A stretch of DNA of 8,582 nucleotides from positions 1 to 8,582 of the forward strand of contig CADCQU010000183.1 of NCBI GenBank assembly GCA_902803635.1, written 5' to 3'. How positions within the stretch are numbered: the first letter of the stretch is position 1; each line of letters opens with the position of its first letter. Positions 7,001-8,582 of this stretch are shown here, one piece after another. This DNA comes from an uncultured Lachnospiraceae bacterium (lineage in GTDB: Bacteria > Bacillota > Clostridia > Lachnospirales > Lachnospiraceae). Both the position numbers and the translations under genes were made by a program. A model generated the notes under the pieces. The model saw nothing but the letters and a program-made list of their open reading frames with translations, did no database searches and was not told the DNA's origin.

Positions 7001-8582
7001 AGGTAACGTCCGAGGGCACCGTCCGGCGCAAAAATGGCCTTTTTCGTCTCCAAAAAGCGCTTTTGGCTGGCATTCTCCTTCTTGCGGCCGAGCACGAAGT
7101 TGTCATAAAAGTCCTTCGCCTCCCGCCGCGTCTTCTGAATATCCCGGTCAAGCTCCGCCTGGTTCTTGGCGTGGTAGTCCGCGTAGGCGTCCATGCCGAT
7201 TTTCTGTTCATCCTTGAATTCCATGAGGGAATAGAGGACGTTGCCGAGCGCGGGAAAGCGACCCAGAACCTGCGAGCTCTTCAGGCTTTCGTAGAGCGAT
7301 TTGACCTGGTAATCGTAGCGGACCTGGTTCGAGAAAAATGTCCGGAGCGCGATAGCGATGACGATGGAATCGTCAAAGGCCCCGCCCTCCGAGATGCAGG
7401 CAAATGCATTTTCCGCGGAGTAGGTGCAGTGCCCCATCGGGTCGTGGAGCGCGTAGGCCAAAAGCTCGTAGAGCTTCCTCGCCTCGTCGTCCACCTCCGC
7501 CGCAGCCCGCGCATAGGCCGCCGCCGCGTGGAGCTGTCCTTCCGCAAGCAGAGAAGCCACCTGCGCCTCCACCTCTCCAGGGGCAAACGGGGACTTAACC
7601 GCCGCCTTCCCCGCAGAAACCGCCACAGCCGCAGGAACCGCTTCCTTCGTTTTCCCCGCATCCACCCTGTCATCCTGAGCGAAGCGAAGGATCTCCTCCG
7701 GCGATTCCTCCTCGGCCTTTGCCTCGGCCTTCATTTCTGCCTTTGCTTTCTCTGCTTCCGTTTTCTCTGCTTCCGCTTTCTCAATTTTCTCTGCTTCCGC
7801 TTTCTCTGCTTCTGCTTTCTCCGCCTCTGCTTCCTCTTCTTCCGCTTTTTCTGCCTTCTCTATCTCTACCCTCTCTATCTCTGCCTTCTCTGTCCCTGTC
7901 TTCTCAATCTTATCTGTCTTCTCTACTTCTTCCTTCTCCGCCTCTGTCTTCTCCGCCTCGGTAGCCTCCGCTCCCTCTGTCGCTTGCTCGCTCTCTACAA
8001 GCACTCGCGCTTCCACGGCCTCACCACCCGGATACCGGAAGAAACCGCGCTCCGTAAGTCCGTATAGGAACACGCGCACGCCCGCAAGGTCAATTCCCCT
8101 GCTTTCGGCAAATGCCTCCGCCACGGCTTTGGCCCTCTCTTTGTCCATTCCCGCGACTACAAGCGCGTTCAGGCTCTCTATTTTCTCGTAAAGCTTGCCT
8201 GCAGCCGCAAAAACCTCCCCGGCATCCTCGCTCGTCTCCCAGAACGCGCCAAATGCAAACAGACAGTGCGTTTGATCCTTCTTATCAAGAATCGAGAAAT
8301 AAAAGGCTTCCGAGAAAAGATCGCAGTTTTCCTGAAACATTGGCGCCTTCCACTCCCGCTGCATTTCTGCTCGGAGCGCAACCATCAGTTCGGCAAAGGC
8401 AACCCTTGTCCCGACGTATGCATTTGCAAGCTCCGTGCTCTCGTCCAGCCCACTTAGGGCATTCTGCGAAACACCGACAAAGCGGCTCGCATCCTTAAAG
8501 GTAAGCGCCTTCCGAAGCCGCGGGGACGAGCAGTAATACCCCTCCACCCCGCCAAAAGCATAGCTTCGAAGATATCCCCTCC
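4015..8582 (-). CDS. Very large P-loop NTPase (AAA/STAND-like) with N-terminal domain, EKA linker, helical middle and C-terminal winged helix; 5' end open
   Basis: Residue numbers count from a GTG at 8547 (1510 residues), but the frame stays open to the window edge with plausible protein (11 more codons) and no spaced ribosome site before that GTG. The true start is therefore probably outside. Residues 1-185 are an unrecognised domain. Residues 188-281 are a Glu/Lys/Ala linker, followed by ILRFAQDD (286-293). Residues 315-1000 are largely helical, with coiled-coil and TPR-like stretches (about 850-920). Residues 1030-1125 look Rossmann-like (VVCIYG, TLILLDHAL, FMGVVDRTVMMFLI). The NTPase domain begins at FIGRRNEL (1136-1143), with Walker A GGRQLGKS (1157-1164, K1163), Walker B LLLLLDE (D1245, E1246) and a later TNYFPGLIQ segment (1347-1355) like the lid of AAA_16/archaeal-type ATPases. 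Residues 1415-1495 fit a winged helix. A regulatory or defence NTPase is likely, but its ligand and function are unknown. It is translationally coupled to the following 357-residue gene. Confidence 0.9.
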   Translation of the reverse strand, partial: RGYLRSYAFGGVEGYYCSSPRLRKALTFKDASRFVGVSQNALSGLDESTELANAYVGTRVAFAELMVALRAEMQREWKAPMFQENCDLFSEAFYFSILDKKDQTHCLFAFGAFWETSEDAGEVFAAAGKLYEKIESLNALVVAGMDKERAKAVAEAFAESRGIDLAGVRVFLYGLTERGFFRYPGGEAVEARVLVESEQATEGAEATEAEKTEAEKEEVEKTDKIEKTGTEKAEIERVEIEKAEKAEEEEAEAEKAEAEKAEAEKIEKAEAEKTEAEKAKAEMKAEAKAEEESPEEILRFAQDDRVDAGKTKEAVPAAVAVSAGKAAVKSPFAPGEVEAQVASLLAEGQLHAAAAYARAAAEVDDEARKLYELLAYALHDPMGHCTYSAENAFACISEGGAFDDSIVIAIALRTFFSNQVRYDYQVKSLYESLKSSQVLGRFPALGNVLYSLMEFKDEQKIGMDAYADYHAKNQAELDRDIQKTRREAKDFYDNFVLGRKKENASQKRFLETKKAIFAPDGALGRYLKAVVEDQRKEAAFMRAFLAEEFLKDGEEISEDAISEAKLWAYIVSFWEKAGESMPMRRREDLMSHLRSNITNMTTKAVQILVRWSVLLERADSQPGDAGSAAYQKVRKPLLANVESALAELRTALRKDELSRERKAGLRVLETTLLEIRRCIEGKFDEKERRYFYVPFLLTDDIVLDENFYPDLDVRGTSLAKIAPTYRILAHVQKRKEGSTSYTGRLEEILAGQGDDYGTARRINTYLSDMDETFDAAERAEPIEEGISFAKESADICKTDFIGELELAQSYGQIDNSNEDKKEKILQIVDIWYQWAGRTANYGFFKKVMESYLEEIRESAKSREADLRGQLETFRKTQVAGLTMEAKEKWARRIEGMIQEQNYTVAEDLLARASLAEEDYEEIVEEDFLKDFLENYSEYYQPVVSHRENFTKLVTARIRNKEDKGIRRMVENWLPAGGHMNENQLKRLLDCFGFPDVEIEQKKTAVRFETFLVKAVASDEKKEMNYAHPIAAFGSGVFREGFRVVCIYGNYNAEGLINLMREIGNAKHTLILLDHALSLAERRRLARRSKNSLGDRFMGVVDRTVMMFLIRHYDSTKNNRMLMSLVMPFGYYQPYVWESANYMPPEIFIGRRNELEKIKAPGGVNLVYGGRQLGKSALLKKAKEDIDRNENHDRAVYVDIKELDYREAARKVGRELFDQHVLETEPDTEDWGELSRILRVRLQDEKERIPYLLLLLDEGDAFIESCEAVKFRPIDALKEIQVESQNRFKFVVAGLRDIVRFKRKMALSSNSGLTHIASMTVKPFETEEARELLETPLRYLGLRFPKDKQSLVTLILASTNYFPGLIQMYCGKLLEAMRNRDYAGYNEADTPIYDISEAHIKKVLADPEFMKQIREKFFITLEIDGDNYYFILALLVAYLYHKNGYREGYTAADVLETARELLIGKISGLDVDEVAALMEELRELNVLRSADGKHYLFTRFNFFQMLGTGPEVEDELLKYMEG
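7669..7694. repeat. Short dispersed repeat (the 'ILRFAQDD' element) inside the coding sequence
   Basis: The plus strand reads CATCCTGAGCGAAGCGAAGG followed by ATCT, and the coding strand translates in frame as E-ILRFAQDD-R. This motif is familiar as a short, partly palindromic repeat scattered in many bacterial genomes, often in intergenic DNA and in doubtful ORFs. The ends AGGAT and ATCCT can pair around a GC-rich centre. Here it lies exactly at the edge of the low-complexity linker and keeps the frame open. Its dispersed nature is recalled knowledge; only one copy is visible in this window. Confidence 0.6.
7705..7986 (-). repeat. Low-complexity Glu/Lys/Ala-coding region with imperfect short tandem repeats
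   Basis: This stretch encodes residues 188-281 of the large NTPase, built mostly from EKAEA, EAEK and EIEK-like units. The coding strand is strongly purine-rich. A 22-base identical direct repeat lies at 7761-7782 and 7785-7806, a 24-base period encoding EKAEAEKI then EKAEAEKT. Unit lengths are multiples of three, so copy-number change would alter linker length without breaking the frame. The peptide is expected to be a charged helical or disordered spacer between the N-terminal domain and the helical middle. Confidence 0.9.

Noticed and set aside
6763..8067. Long plus-strand open frame with Leu/Cys/Phe-rich stretches that look like membrane segments
   Set aside because: It is the antisense of the large NTPase gene. 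The Leu/Phe runs are the reverse reading of the Glu/Lys/Ala repeat, and the minus-strand frame has clear NTPase motifs.
1..8582. CRISPR array, tRNA, rRNA, transposase or attachment sites
   Set aside because: No regularly spaced repeats, no cloverleaf-like or rRNA sequence and no transposase or integrase motif was seen; the only tandem repeat is the protein-coding EKA linker.

Overview
The window carries three genes, all on the minus strand, so the transcription order runs from the right edge to the left. High GC in the genes (over half by eye), strong GGAGG-type ribosome sites and a flavodiiron-rubredoxin-reductase fusion of the kind known from anaerobic Firmicutes suggest a GC-rich Clostridia member. 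Lachnospiraceae or relatives are a guess; no rRNA or tRNA is present to place it.

Region 1 (right half, 8582 to 2940) is a tightly coupled two-gene unit. The first gene encodes a very large protein of more than 1510 residues, open at the window edge. It has an unrecognised N-terminal domain, a Glu/Lys/Ala low-complexity linker, a long helical middle, a Rossmann-like segment, a P-loop NTPase domain (Walker A GGRQLGKS, Walker B LLLLLDE) and a C-terminal winged-helix-like region. One base after its stop starts a 357-residue protein of unknown function whose C-terminus carries RNKLAH, which fits the R-x4-6-H signature of HEPN ribonuclease domains. This architecture resembles NTPase-plus-effector conflict (defence) modules. 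I cannot match it to a named system, and it is the best candidate for something undescribed.

Region 2 (2739 to 2939) is an intergenic stretch with an AT-rich part next to the 357-residue gene. It holds a good extended -10 promoter reading leftward, a dyad just downstream of it, and a GC hairpin directly before the ribosome site of the next gene. I see no clear U-tract terminator, so some read-through from region 1 is possible.

Region 3 (216 to 2738) is one complete gene for an 840-residue three-module flavodiiron protein: flavodiiron core, short rubredoxin, then NAD(P)H:rubredoxin oxidoreductase. All six expected diiron ligands are present, so it should be a self-contained NADH-driven O2 or NO reductase. 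Having its own promoter, it is probably a housekeeping stress gene and not part of the region 1 unit.

Region 4 (1 to 215) has no convincing gene. It contains three successive inverted repeats that probably form terminator or RNA structures after the flavodiiron gene.
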